Shown piece by piece: positions 8,601 to 15,409 of a DNA stretch of 18,730 nucleotides (position 1 is the stretch's first letter; every line of letters starts with the position of its first letter). Below the pieces are notes generated by a model that had not been told where the DNA came from, made no database searches, and saw only the letters and a program-made list of their open reading frames with translations. The translations under genes were made by a program, and so were the position numbers. Origin of the DNA: JBIOUF01 sp044866695 (GTDB lineage Bacteria > Actinomycetota > Actinomycetes > Propionibacteriales > Nocardioidaceae); NCBI GenBank assembly GCA_044866695.1, contig JBIOUF010000114.1:1-18730 (forward strand), in the 5' to 3' direction.

Positions 8601-9049
8601 CGGCCGCGCCACCAGCCCAGTGCCGCGGCCAGCCGGTCCCGCGCCTTCTCCAGCGTCTCGGTGTCCAGCCCCACGTCCGGTCTGGCCACGTCGGCGGGGG
8701 CCAGGCGCGCGTGCTCCTCGGCGAGCACCTCCTCGAACCGCCGGGCGTCCAGGTCGTCGACCAGCAACGCGTATCCCGGGGCGGTGGTGACCAGCACGCG
8801 CGCGGGGGCCCGCCGCTGACGCCCGGGCTCGAGCACCCGGCGCAGCCCCGACACATAGGCCTGCAGGGTCGTCGTGACGCTGGGTGGCGGCTCGTCGCCC
8901 CACAGCGTGCCCACCAGGGAGTCCACCGAGACCGGACGGCCGCGCGCCAGGGCCAGCGCCGCCACCAGCGTGCGCTGCTTGGGGGTCCCGAGGTCCACCT
9001 CGGCCCCGTCGAGGCGGACGGCCACGGGTCCGAGTACCGCCACCTCCAC
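5677..9049 (-). pseudogene. SARP/AfsR-like regulator with BTAD and ATPase domains, broken by two single-base frameshifts
   Basis: If both frameshifts are repaired this would be a protein of about 1,124 aa. Domain order: OmpR-type winged helix (about 1-88), bacterial transcriptional activator domain BTAD (about 95-250), Pro/Ala-rich linker, then a STAND/AAA-type ATPase with Walker A GEPGIGKS (about 338-345) and Walker B PLVVLLDDLHW (about 423-433). A helical TPR-like tail follows. It is a clear tandem paralogue of the gene at 9332-12772. Alignment by eye shows one base missing near 6967-6970 (after RLHAHEEA) and another near 6822-6826 (after AVEEV). The 140-odd bases between still code for paralogue-like sequence (ELLRLALG, DAYRWTGMWPELV) in a third frame, and homology resumes (GALWQSAP) to the stop at 5677. 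Either the gene is freshly inactivated or the assembly has indel errors. The GTG at 9049 is preferred because a TATGCT box lies exactly 7 nt upstream. The in-frame ATG at 9061 falls inside that box. Confidence 0.85.
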
Positions 9050-9056
9050 GCGCCGC

Positions 9057-9062
9057 AGCATA
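9057..9062 (-). promoter_or_regulatory. Putative -10 box (TATGCT) of a leaderless promoter
   Basis: On the minus strand TATGCT fits the actinobacterial TAnnnT consensus and ends 7 nt before the GTG at 9049, so transcription would begin at or next to the start codon. The paralogous gene has TAGGCT with the same 7-nt spacing. No good Shine-Dalgarno precedes either start. No convincing -35 hexamer is visible. Confidence 0.6.
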
Positions 9063-9194
9063 GGAGCCCCCGCGCGGTCGTGGTGTGGTTCCGGCGCTCT
9101 GCCAGGTGAAGAACGCAGCCGCCGCGGAGCCAGCCGCCGCACCCCCAGGCTGGACTCGCGGCGGTCACGGACCTGCATCGGTGTCGGTGCGACC

Positions 9195-9326
9195 AGGATT
9201 GACGGCTCGACCCGCCAGGATTGACGGCTCGACCCGCCAGGACTGACGGCTCGACCCACCAAGACTGACGGCTCGACCCACCAAGACTGACGGCTCGACC
9301 CGCCAAGACTGACGGCTCGACCTGCT
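9195..9326 (-). repeat. 22-bp tandem repeat array 2 (six units)
   Basis: Six contiguous 22-bp units start at 9195, 9217, 9239, 9261, 9283 and 9305; the last is degenerate at its end. Read on the minus strand the unit is the same as in array 1 (core GGGTCGAGCCGTCAGTC). Units nearest the frameshifted regulator carry AATCCT where those nearest the upstream gene's stop carry AGTCTT, a sequence gradient along the array. It begins 5 bp beyond the stop of the upstream regulator and ends about 130 bp before the -10 box of the downstream one. The 130 bp between (9063-9194) hold nothing else recognised. Confidence 0.93.
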
Positions 9327-9331
9327 TCAAG

Positions 9332-12300
9332 CTAGAACCCGTGCTCGGCGCGCCGCCGCTCGAGCCTGCGGGCGGGCAGGGGGATCCCCCACTCGGCGCA
9401 CAGCTCGGCCGCCCGGTCGGCGTGGCGGGCCGCGGACTCGCGGTCCCCGGCTGCGGCGGCGGCGTAGGCCAGGTAGAGGTCCACCGGTCCGCAGGCCAGG
9501 GCCGAGCCCCCCATGCAGCACCGGCCCGCGTACGGCGCAAGCCGCGAGCCCGCGTCTCGTCCCACGTCGGGGTCGCCGACCAGGACGGCGGCCTCCGCGG
9601 CCATGCCCCACATCAGCAGGCTCTCCCCCTCGTCGTGGTCGAGGTCGAGCGCGTGGTCGGCGTACCAGGCCCGGGCCTCCGCCTCCTGGCCCGCCCGGTG
9701 CAGGCAGACCACGACCAGACCGGTCGCGGGCGGGTGCTCACCCAGCTCGCGGACCACGGGCAGGAGCTCCTCGAGGCCGCCGCGCCATAGGGCGACCGCC
9801 AGCCGTGCCCAGGTGTGCCCCTCCTCCGCGTCGTGCAGATGCCGGTCCACCGCGAGCCGCCGCATCGCAGCCAGCAGCCGGTCGCACTCCTCGAAGCGGC
9901 CGGCCATCGCCTCCCAGCCGGCGGCGATGCTGTCCAGGATCATCGGCCCGTACGCGATGCGCAGCCGCTCGGACTCCCGGCGCGCCAGGTCTGCGGCCAC
10001 CCTCGCCTCGGCGGGCCTGCCGAGCTCGGAGAGTACGACGACGCGCAGGGTCGCCGACACGACCACGGCACGCTCGTTGCCGGTCTCCCGGGCGAGGCGC
10101 AGCGACTCCTCGGCCCAGTCCAGCCGCCGCAGCGCCGTCGCCGGGGACCACAGCGCCATGAAGGCCACCTGGTAGGCGTCCAGCAGCAGAGCCGGGTCGC
10201 CGAGCCGGACCGCCATCGCCAGTGCCCGGTCGACCAGGTCCCTGCTCTCACCGCGGGCCCGCCCGCCCTCCTGCTCGTTGGCGAGGGCGAGCATGGCGCG
10301 GCAGCGCAGGGGCGAGTCCTCCTCGGGCAGGCGCCGCAGCGCCTCGCGAAGCGTGCCGACCACCTCCGGGTTCTCCGCGCCGTCGGGAGCCGACCGCCAC
10401 AGTGCGCCCATCGTGGTCGAGGCCGCGGCCCGCACCGCGCGAGGCACGTCGTCCATGCGACGCGCCAGCGCGACCGCCTGCTCCACGCTGCCGACCAGCT
10501 CTGGCCACATCGCCGACCAGCGGTACGCCTCCACCAGCCGCATGACCACGTCGTAGCGGTCCAGCGGGGTCAGGTCGGGGACCAGGTCGGGGTCCATCCG
10601 CTCGAGGGCCGCGCGCAGCAGCTCGACGGTCTGGTCGTGGGCGTGCAGCCGAGCGGTCACCTCCGCCGCGGCGACCGCGGCACGCCACGCCTGCGCCGCG
10701 TGCGCCGGACCGCCGGCCAGCCAGTGGTGCGCCACCTCGGTCTCCCGGCCGGGCTGGCCGGCGAGAGCGCGGGCGACTCGCACGTGGGTCCGGGCCCGGC
10801 GCGACGCGCTGGTGGCGGCGTACAGGGTGTCCCGGACCAGGGCGTGCGCGAACGCGAACCGGTCCAGGCCCTCCTCGCGCACCAGGCCGGCGGCCACCGC
10901 CGGCTCGACGACGTCGAGGAGGTCGTCCTCGGCGATCCCGGTCACCTTGGACACGGTGGCGGTGTCGAAGCTGCGGCCGGCCACCGACGCCGTGCCCAGC
11001 GCGGCCACGGTCTCCGCCGACAGCCGGCTCAGCCGGCGGCGGATCACCTCGCTCACCGCGGTCGGCGGGTCCTCCTCGGCCAGCAGCTTGGTCAGGTCCC
11101 CGCGCTCCCCGGCGAGGCGGGCGAACTCGACCAGGAAGAACGGGTTGCCGTCGGTCCGCGCGTACAGTGCCTCGGCCTGGCTGGTCGAGGGCTGGGACCG
11201 GGTCAGCTCGCCGACGACCTGGGCGACCTCGCCCGGTGCGAGGCCGGCGAGCTCGATGCGGAGAGCGTGCTGCCGGGCCAGCGTCTCGGCGACGTCGGCC
11301 AGGGCGCCGGCCGGCGGTGGGTGCCGCCGCCACGTGCACAGCACCATCAGCGGCTCGTCGGCCATGGTCTCCGCCAGCAGCCGCAGCACGCGCAGCGACG
11401 AGGTGTCCACCCAGTGCAGGTCGTCGAGTACGACGAGCAGCGGAGCCGGCCCGGCCGCGGCGCGCACCTGGCGGGTGATCTGCTCCCAGGCCCGGAACCG
11501 GGCCCCCTCGTCCTCGCCCTCCCACCCCGGCAGCTCGAGCCCGAGGTCCCGCAGGACCGACGACCACGGCCACAGCGGCGGCGCGCCGTCGTCCTGGGAG
11601 CCGCGGCCGACCGCGACCACGACGCCGGTGGCCCGGGCGGTGGCGGCGAGCTCCTGGGCCAGCCTGGTCTTGCCGATGCCGGGCTCGCCGGTGACCACGG
11701 CGAGCGAGGGCCTACCGCCCCTGGCGGCGGCGAGGGTGGCCCGCAGCGCAGCGAGCTGGGCGTCGCGGCCGACCATGCGCCACGGGGCGACCGCCTCCAC
11801 GGTGGCCGGGTCCCGGGGACTCGTCGTCGGGGTCCCCGCCGGCCCGGTCACCGTCGGCGGCCCCGGGGCCTCTGGGGAGCCGGGCGGGACCAGGTCGGCG
11901 TCGGCGTCGCGCTGCACCGGGACGGAGCCGGCAGCCGACGGTGGGCGCACCCACGCCAGCGCCGGGTCCTGGCGCAGGATCGCGGTCTGCAGGTCGCGCA
12001 GCTCGGTCCCCGGCTCCAGTCCCAGCTCCGCGTCCAGCACGTCGCGGACGGTGCGCAGCACCTCCAGGGCGTCCGCCTGGCGACCGGACCGGGTCAGCGC
12101 GAGCGCGCGCAGCGCCCAGAGCCGCTCCCGCAGCGGATGGGCGGCGGTAAGCGCGTCCAGCTCCGCCGCGACCGTGGCGTGCCGGCCCAACGCCAGACCG
12201 GCCCGGGCCCGGTCCTCCTGCGCGACCAGCCGCAGCTCCTCGAGGCGGGCCCGAGCGGCCACGGCGTCGGGGGCGTCCGCCAGCTCGGCGTACGGCGTGC

Positions 12301-12772
12301 CGCGCCACCATGACAGCGCCTCGTCGAGGGTCGCCACCGCCGCCTCCAGGTCCTGCTGGGCCAGCGGCGCCGCCACGGTGCCGGCCACCCCCGCGCCGCC
12401 GACCCCCATGCCGCCGTGCGGGCCGAGCAGCTGGTGGACCGTGCCGACGGCCGCCTCGAACCGGGACGCGTCCAGGTCGGGCACCCGCAGCGCATAGCCC
12501 GGCGCGACGGTCACCAGCACCGTGGCCGGGGCGCGCCGCTGGCGCTCGGGCTCGAGCACCCGCCGAAGCCCGGAGACGTAGGTCTGCAAGGTGGTGGCGA
12601 CGCCCGGCGGCGGCGCGCCTGCCCACAGCAGCTCCACGAGCGCGTCCACCGAGACCGGCCGCCCGCCGGACAGCGCCAGCGCCGAGACCAGCGCGCGCTG
12701 GCGCGGCGTGCCGAGGGGCACCTCGGCGCCGTCGACCCGCACGGCCACCGGGCCCAGGACCGCCACCTCCAC
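9332..12772 (-). CDS. SARP/AfsR-like transcriptional regulator with BTAD and ATPase domains
   Basis: A predicted intact 1,146-aa regulator. The winged-helix DNA-binding domain (about 1-85) contains VEVAVLGPVAV, GTPRQRALVSALAL and TLQTYVSGLRRVLEP. The BTAD domain (about 100-260) contains SWWRGTPYAELAD, HPLRERLWALRALALTRSG and ELGLEPGTELRDLQ. A variable Pro-rich linker leads to a STAND-type ATPase with Walker A GEPGIGKT (362-369) and Walker B LLVVLDDLHW (445-454), and a long helical TPR-like tail. Such proteins typically activate secondary-metabolite or exporter genes, with nucleotide-dependent oligomerisation as in AfsR. The GTG at 12772 is chosen because homology to the paralogue begins there and a TAGGCT -10 box sits exactly 7 nt upstream. 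An open frame continues upstream to 12916 but would cover that promoter and the oxidase leader. It is divergent from the FAD oxidase, which carries SARP-box-like repeats and is the best candidate target. Confidence 0.93.
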   Translation of the reverse strand: MEVAVLGPVAVRVDGAEVPLGTPRQRALVSALALSGGRPVSVDALVELLWAGAPPPGVATTLQTYVSGLRRVLEPERQRRAPATVLVTVAPGYALRVPDLDASRFEAAVGTVHQLLGPHGGMGVGGAGVAGTVAAPLAQQDLEAAVATLDEALSWWRGTPYAELADAPDAVAARARLEELRLVAQEDRARAGLALGRHATVAAELDALTAAHPLRERLWALRALALTRSGRQADALEVLRTVRDVLDAELGLEPGTELRDLQTAILRQDPALAWVRPPSAAGSVPVQRDADADLVPPGSPEAPGPPTVTGPAGTPTTSPRDPATVEAVAPWRMVGRDAQLAALRATLAAARGGRPSLAVVTGEPGIGKTRLAQELAATARATGVVVAVGRGSQDDGAPPLWPWSSVLRDLGLELPGWEGEDEGARFRAWEQITRQVRAAAGPAPLLVVLDDLHWVDTSSLRVLRLLAETMADEPLMVLCTWRRHPPPAGALADVAETLARQHALRIELAGLAPGEVAQVVGELTRSQPSTSQAEALYARTDGNPFFLVEFARLAGERGDLTKLLAEEDPPTAVSEVIRRRLSRLSAETVAALGTASVAGRSFDTATVSKVTGIAEDDLLDVVEPAVAAGLVREEGLDRFAFAHALVRDTLYAATSASRRARTHVRVARALAGQPGRETEVAHHWLAGGPAHAAQAWRAAVAAAEVTARLHAHDQTVELLRAALERMDPDLVPDLTPLDRYDVVMRLVEAYRWSAMWPELVGSVEQAVALARRMDDVPRAVRAAASTTMGALWRSAPDGAENPEVVGTLREALRRLPEEDSPLRCRAMLALANEQEGGRARGESRDLVDRALAMAVRLGDPALLLDAYQVAFMALWSPATALRRLDWAEESLRLARETGNERAVVVSATLRVVVLSELGRPAEARVAADLARRESERLRIAYGPMILDSIAAGWEAMAGRFEECDRLLAAMRRLAVDRHLHDAEEGHTWARLAVALWRGGLEELLPVVRELGEHPPATGLVVVCLHRAGQEAEARAWYADHALDLDHDEGESLLMWGMAAEAAVLVGDPDVGRDAGSRLAPYAGRCCMGGSALACGPVDLYLAYAAAAAGDRESAARHADRAAELCAEWGIPLPARRLERRRAEHGF

Positions 12773-12779
12773 GCAGCGC

Positions 12780-12785
12780 AGCCTA
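12780..12785 (-). promoter_or_regulatory. Putative -10 box (TAGGCT) of a leaderless promoter
   Basis: TAGGCT on the minus strand matches TAnnnT and ends 7 nt before the GTG start at 12772, the same geometry as in the paralogous gene. There is no Shine-Dalgarno in the intervening bases. No clear -35 hexamer is seen. Confidence 0.6.
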
Positions 12786-12816
12786 CGAGAGCCGGCCCCG
12801 TCGAGCTGGTCGTTCG

Positions 12817-12874
12817 TCCAAGTCGCCGGCGCCGCGGGCGGTCCAAGTCGGCTCCGAGTCGACGCCAAGCGGCC
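12817..12874 (+). promoter_or_regulatory. SARP-box-like direct repeats in the regulator/oxidase divergent region
   Basis: Three repeats start at 12842 (TCCAAGTCGGC), 12853 (TCCGAGTCGAC) and 12864 (GCCAAGCGGCC), exactly 11 bp apart. An additional TCCAAGTCG stands at 12817, 25 bp before the first. The block begins 115 bp upstream of the oxidase ATG and has the same strand and core as the repeats upstream of the MMPL gene. CATCGT at 12880-12885, 5 bp after the listed block, could serve as a -10. Role inferred from known SARP site architecture. Confidence 0.65.
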
Positions 12875-12956
12875 GGTCGCATCGTGGCACCACGCGCAGG
12901 GACCGGCCCCGGACACCGTCCGGACCGCCGACCCGACATCCGACCAGGAGCCCCCG

Positions 12957-14414
12957 ATGACCCTCTCCGCCGTTCACTCCGGCCACCCCGTCCACCCCGC
13001 CGCCGCTCGCGCCGCGACCGCGCTCGCAGGACTCTGCGAGGGCCGGGTGCACCTTTGCGGCGACCCGTCCTACGACCACGTGCGCACCCCGTGGAACCTC
13101 GCCGTCGACCAGCGTCCGGCCGCGGTCGTCCTCCCCGAGAGCGCGCGCGAGGTCAGCCAGGTCGTCCGCGCCGCCGCCTCGGCCGGGCTGCGCGTCGCTC
13201 CCCAGAGCACCGGTCACAACGCCGGCCCGCTGGCCGCGCACGGCCTCGACGACGTCGTGCTGATGCGGCTGTCGCGGATGACCGGCGTCTGCGTCGACCC
13301 GGCCCGCGGCATCGTCCGGGTCGAGGGCGGCACCGAGTGGCTGCCCGCCGTCGAGGCCGCTCACGAGCACGGCGGCGCGGTCCTGCACGGCTCCTCCCCG
13401 GACGTCGGCATCGCCGGCTACTCCCTCGGCGGCGGCATGGGCTGGTTCGCCCGCAAGCTGGGCCTGGCCACCAACAGCCTGACCGCCGTGGAGGTCGTGG
13501 TCGGCGACGGAAGCCTGGTGCGGGCCGACGCCACCACCAACGCCCCGCTGTTCTGGGCGGTGCGCGGGGGCGGCGGCAGCTTCGGCGTGGTGACCGCGCT
13601 GGAGTTCCGCATGTACCCGATCCGGTCGGCCTACGCCGGGATGCTGGTCTGGGACATCGCGCACACCGAGCGAGTGCTGCGCGCCTGGTCCGCCTGGGCG
13701 CCGGGCGCTCCCGACGAGGTGACCACCTCCTTCCGGGTGCTGCGCGTGCCGCCCTTGCCCGAGCTGCCCGAGCCGATCCGGGGCCGGTCGCTGGTGGTCG
13801 TCGACGGCGCGGTCCTGGACTCCGACGAGCCGGCCCGGCGGCTGCTCGCCCCGTTGCGGGCGCTCGCCCCGGAGCTGGACACCTTCGACCGCGCCCCGGC
13901 GCGTTCGCTGGTCCGGCTGCACATGGACCCCGAGGGCGGTGCGCCGGTCGTCTCCGACACCGCCATGCTGGCCGGCCTGCCCGACGACGGCGTCGACACC
14001 TTCGTCGAGGCTGTGGGACCGGACTCCCGCACGTCGCTGCTCATGGCCGAGCTGCGACAGCTCGGTGGTCAGCTCGGCCGTCCGCAGCAGGGCGCCGGCG
14101 CGCTGACCCACCTCGAGGGGGCGTTCGCGGCCTTCGGCGGCGCGATGGCGGCCACCCCAGAGATGGGGGCCCAGGGCCACGTCGACGCCCTGTCGTTCAC
14201 CTCCGCGCTGGCGCCGTACGCCAACGGCCGGCAGTACCTGAACTTCGCCGAGAACCCGGTCGACCCGCGGGCCGGCTACGCCGAGAGCGCCTGGGTGCAG
14301 CTCACCGGCATCCGCTCCGCGGTGGACCCCGACGGGGTCTTCGCCGCCAACCACCCGGTGCCGCGGCTCTACGAGGGCGGCAGGCCGACCGTCCTGCCTC
14401 GCCACGAGGGGTGA
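12957..14414 (+). CDS. FAD-linked oxidase, berberine-bridge-enzyme-like (FAD_binding_4 + BBE)
   Basis: A predicted 485-aa cytoplasmic flavin oxidoreductase of the vanillyl-alcohol-oxidase fold. The PCMH-type FAD domain (about 48-220) includes RPAAVVLPESAREV and APQSTGH87NAGP, whose His occupies the usual covalent-FAD position. SLGGGMGWFARKLGL and FWAVRGGGGSFGVVT bind the cofactor. The second covalent site (Cys before Pro in bicovalent members) is Ser147 here (GSSPDVG), so FAD is probably held by one covalent bond. The C-terminus has the BBE motif region (YLNFAENP through DPDGVFAANHPV, about 428-465), which helps shape the active site. Members oxidise alcohols, sugars or polyketide- and alkaloid-like substrates with O2. 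The ATG at 12957 is preceded by AGGAG with a 6-nt spacer. It is divergent from the intact regulator. The substrate is unknown, and no signal peptide is seen. Confidence 0.92.
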   Translation: MTLSAVHSGHPVHPAAARAATALAGLCEGRVHLCGDPSYDHVRTPWNLAVDQRPAAVVLPESAREVSQVVRAAASAGLRVAPQSTGHNAGPLAAHGLDDVVLMRLSRMTGVCVDPARGIVRVEGGTEWLPAVEAAHEHGGAVLHGSSPDVGIAGYSLGGGMGWFARKLGLATNSLTAVEVVVGDGSLVRADATTNAPLFWAVRGGGGSFGVVTALEFRMYPIRSAYAGMLVWDIAHTERVLRAWSAWAPGAPDEVTTSFRVLRVPPLPELPEPIRGRSLVVVDGAVLDSDEPARRLLAPLRALAPELDTFDRAPARSLVRLHMDPEGGAPVVSDTAMLAGLPDDGVDTFVEAVGPDSRTSLLMAELRQLGGQLGRPQQGAGALTHLEGAFAAFGGAMAATPEMGAQGHVDALSFTSALAPYANGRQYLNFAENPVDPRAGYAESAWVQLTGIRSAVDPDGVFAANHPVPRLYEGGRPTVLPRHEG

Positions 14415-14424
14415 GGTGCGAGCC

Positions 14425-14554
14425 GGCGAGGCCGGTGACTTCGAGACGCTCGCAGGCTCGCTCCTCAATCACCGGTGCACGTCGGTGGTCGAGGTGGGGG
14501 CTGGCGAGGCCGGTGATTTCGAGACGCTCGCAGGCTCGCTGCTCAGTCACCGGT
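14425..14554. repeat. Two direct copies of a 52-bp partly palindromic element
   Basis: Copies at 14425-14476 and 14503-14554 differ at only 3 of 52 positions and lie 78 bp apart. Each contains CCGGTGA and TCACCGG arms (14432-14438 with 14469-14475; 14510-14516 with 14547-14553) around a core with TTCGAGACGCTCGCAGGCTC. The pattern resembles short dispersed intergenic elements of the TTCGAGACGCTCGC type that I associate with Nocardioides and relatives. That resemblance is from memory. Placed just after the oxidase stop, the hairpins might also stop transcription or protect the 3' end. Confidence 0.85.
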
Positions 14555-14625
14555 CCCGGCGGAGGCGTCCCGAGACCTGGTGCGCCGGCCGGACCAGGCG
14601 GCAGGCGATGCCGGCGGGGGCTTCC

Positions 14626-14631
14626 TAGACT
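14626..14631 (+). promoter_or_regulatory. Putative -10 box (TAGACT) of the leaderless Nudix gene
   Basis: TAGACT fits TAnnnT and is followed by exactly 7 nt (CGCCGGC) before the ATG at 14639, which would put the transcription start at the start codon. No Shine-Dalgarno is present. The -35 region is not obvious. Confidence 0.6.
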
Positions 14632-14638
14632 CGCCGGC

Positions 14639-15109
14639 ATGTCCGCCCCGCATCCACGTCGGCAGCGCATCGCGGCGTACGCCCTGGTGCTGCGTGACGG
14701 GGCCGGAGGACCGGAGGTGCTGCTGACCCAGATGTCGGCGAGGACCCGGATCGAGGGCCGGTGGACCCTGCCCGGCGGCGGCATCGACCACGGCGAGGAC
14801 CCTCGGGCCGCCATGGTCCGCGAGGTCTACGAGGAGACCGGCCTGCACGTCCGGCCCGGCCACGTGCTCGACGTGCACTCCACCCACTACGTGGGACCGC
14901 GCTCGGACGGGCTGGTCGAGGACTTCCACGGCGTCCAGGTGATCTTCACCGCCACCCTGGAGCCGGAGTCGCTCGACGTGACGCCGCACGTGGTGGAGGA
15001 GGACGGCTCGACCGAGCGCGCGGCGTGGGTCCCGGTGACCCGGGCCACCGGCCTGGACCTGCTCAGCGGTGCCCGGCACGCCGTGGAGCGGCTGCTTCCG
15101 GAGCGGTGA
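14639..15109 (+). CDS. Nudix hydrolase
   Basis: A predicted 156-aa single-domain hydrolase of nucleoside-diphosphate-linked substrates. The complete Nudix box GX5EX7REUXEEXGU is visible from about residue 46 (GGIDHGE, seven residues, REVYEETGL), supplying the Mg2+-binding glutamates. RIEGRWTLPGGG leads into it as in MutT/ADP-ribose-type enzymes, and a late EEDGSTERAAWVPV segment forms the usual terminal strand. The start is the ATG 7 nt after a TAGACT box, so the message is probably leaderless. It stands alone between the 52-bp repeats and the str operon promoter. The exact substrate cannot be told from the sequence; house-cleaning or NADH/ADP-ribose pyrophosphatase activity are the usual options. 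Confidence 0.92.
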   Translation: MSAPHPRRQRIAAYALVLRDGAGGPEVLLTQMSARTRIEGRWTLPGGGIDHGEDPRAAMVREVYEETGLHVRPGHVLDVHSTHYVGPRSDGLVEDFHGVQVIFTATLEPESLDVTPHVVEEDGSTERAAWVPVTRATGLDLLSGARHAVERLLPER

Positions 15110-15151
15110 AGCGCGCGCCGGCTCGCCTCACCCCGGCTCCGGCCGAGGCTT

Positions 15152-15180
15152 TTGACCGGGTCAGGGCCGCCCGGTAGTCT
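15152..15180 (+). promoter_or_regulatory. Promoter of the str operon (TTGACC, 17 bp, TAGTCT)
   Basis: A -35 hexamer TTGACC (15152-15157) and a -10 hexamer TAGTCT (15175-15180) are separated by the optimal 17 bp. They lie between the Nudix stop and rpsL. Transcription would start near 15187. This is the best sigma-70-type promoter in the window and suits a strongly expressed ribosomal operon. Confidence 0.75.
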
Positions 15181-15186
15181 TGGTCG

Positions 15187-15409
15187 GCGTGCCTGGTCCG
15201 CCCAGGTCATCACGCGTGCTCTCAAGCCCGAGCCGCGTGGCTGCGCTCGCAGCGTTCCTTCGAAGGCTTCTCGTCGCGGTCTCGCCGGGACGGGCCGTGC
15301 CGGGCGACACGCCCGACCGCGGGGGAGTCCGGGGGAGCGTGACCGACAGCGGATGGGACACGTTCTCGAAGCGACGACCATTGACCACCGAGGGAAAGAG
15401 AACGACGCG
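15187..15409 (+). other. Long 5' leader of the str operon
   Basis: About 220 nt separate the predicted transcription start from the rpsL GTG. The leader contains a perfect palindrome CCTTCGAAGG (15257-15266) and a stem-loop CGGGCG-ACA-CGCCCG (15301-15315). Such leaders in ribosomal operons can carry regulatory structure, but I do not recognise a known family here. A second TTGACC at 15390 has no matching -10. Confidence 0.4.

Noticed and set aside
1601..9262. A 2,553-codon open frame on the minus strand
   Set aside because: It starts as the frameshifted regulator and then runs antisense to the MMPL, acyltransferase and TetR genes without a stop because of extreme GC content. Beyond about 6970 it is low-complexity Arg/Gly/Pro/Ala sequence with no homology-like motifs.
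9195..9326. CRISPR array
   Set aside because: The 22-bp units are directly adjacent with no unique spacers, and no cas genes are present.
12773..12916. Upstream GTG start at 12916 for the intact regulator
   Set aside because: It would add 48 residues with no match to the paralogue and would translate through the -10 box and the phased repeats.
12416..14638. Long + strand frame preceding the Nudix gene
   Set aside because: It is a shadow frame of the regulator's antisense strand and of the FAD oxidase. Nudix homology begins only at the ATG at 14639.
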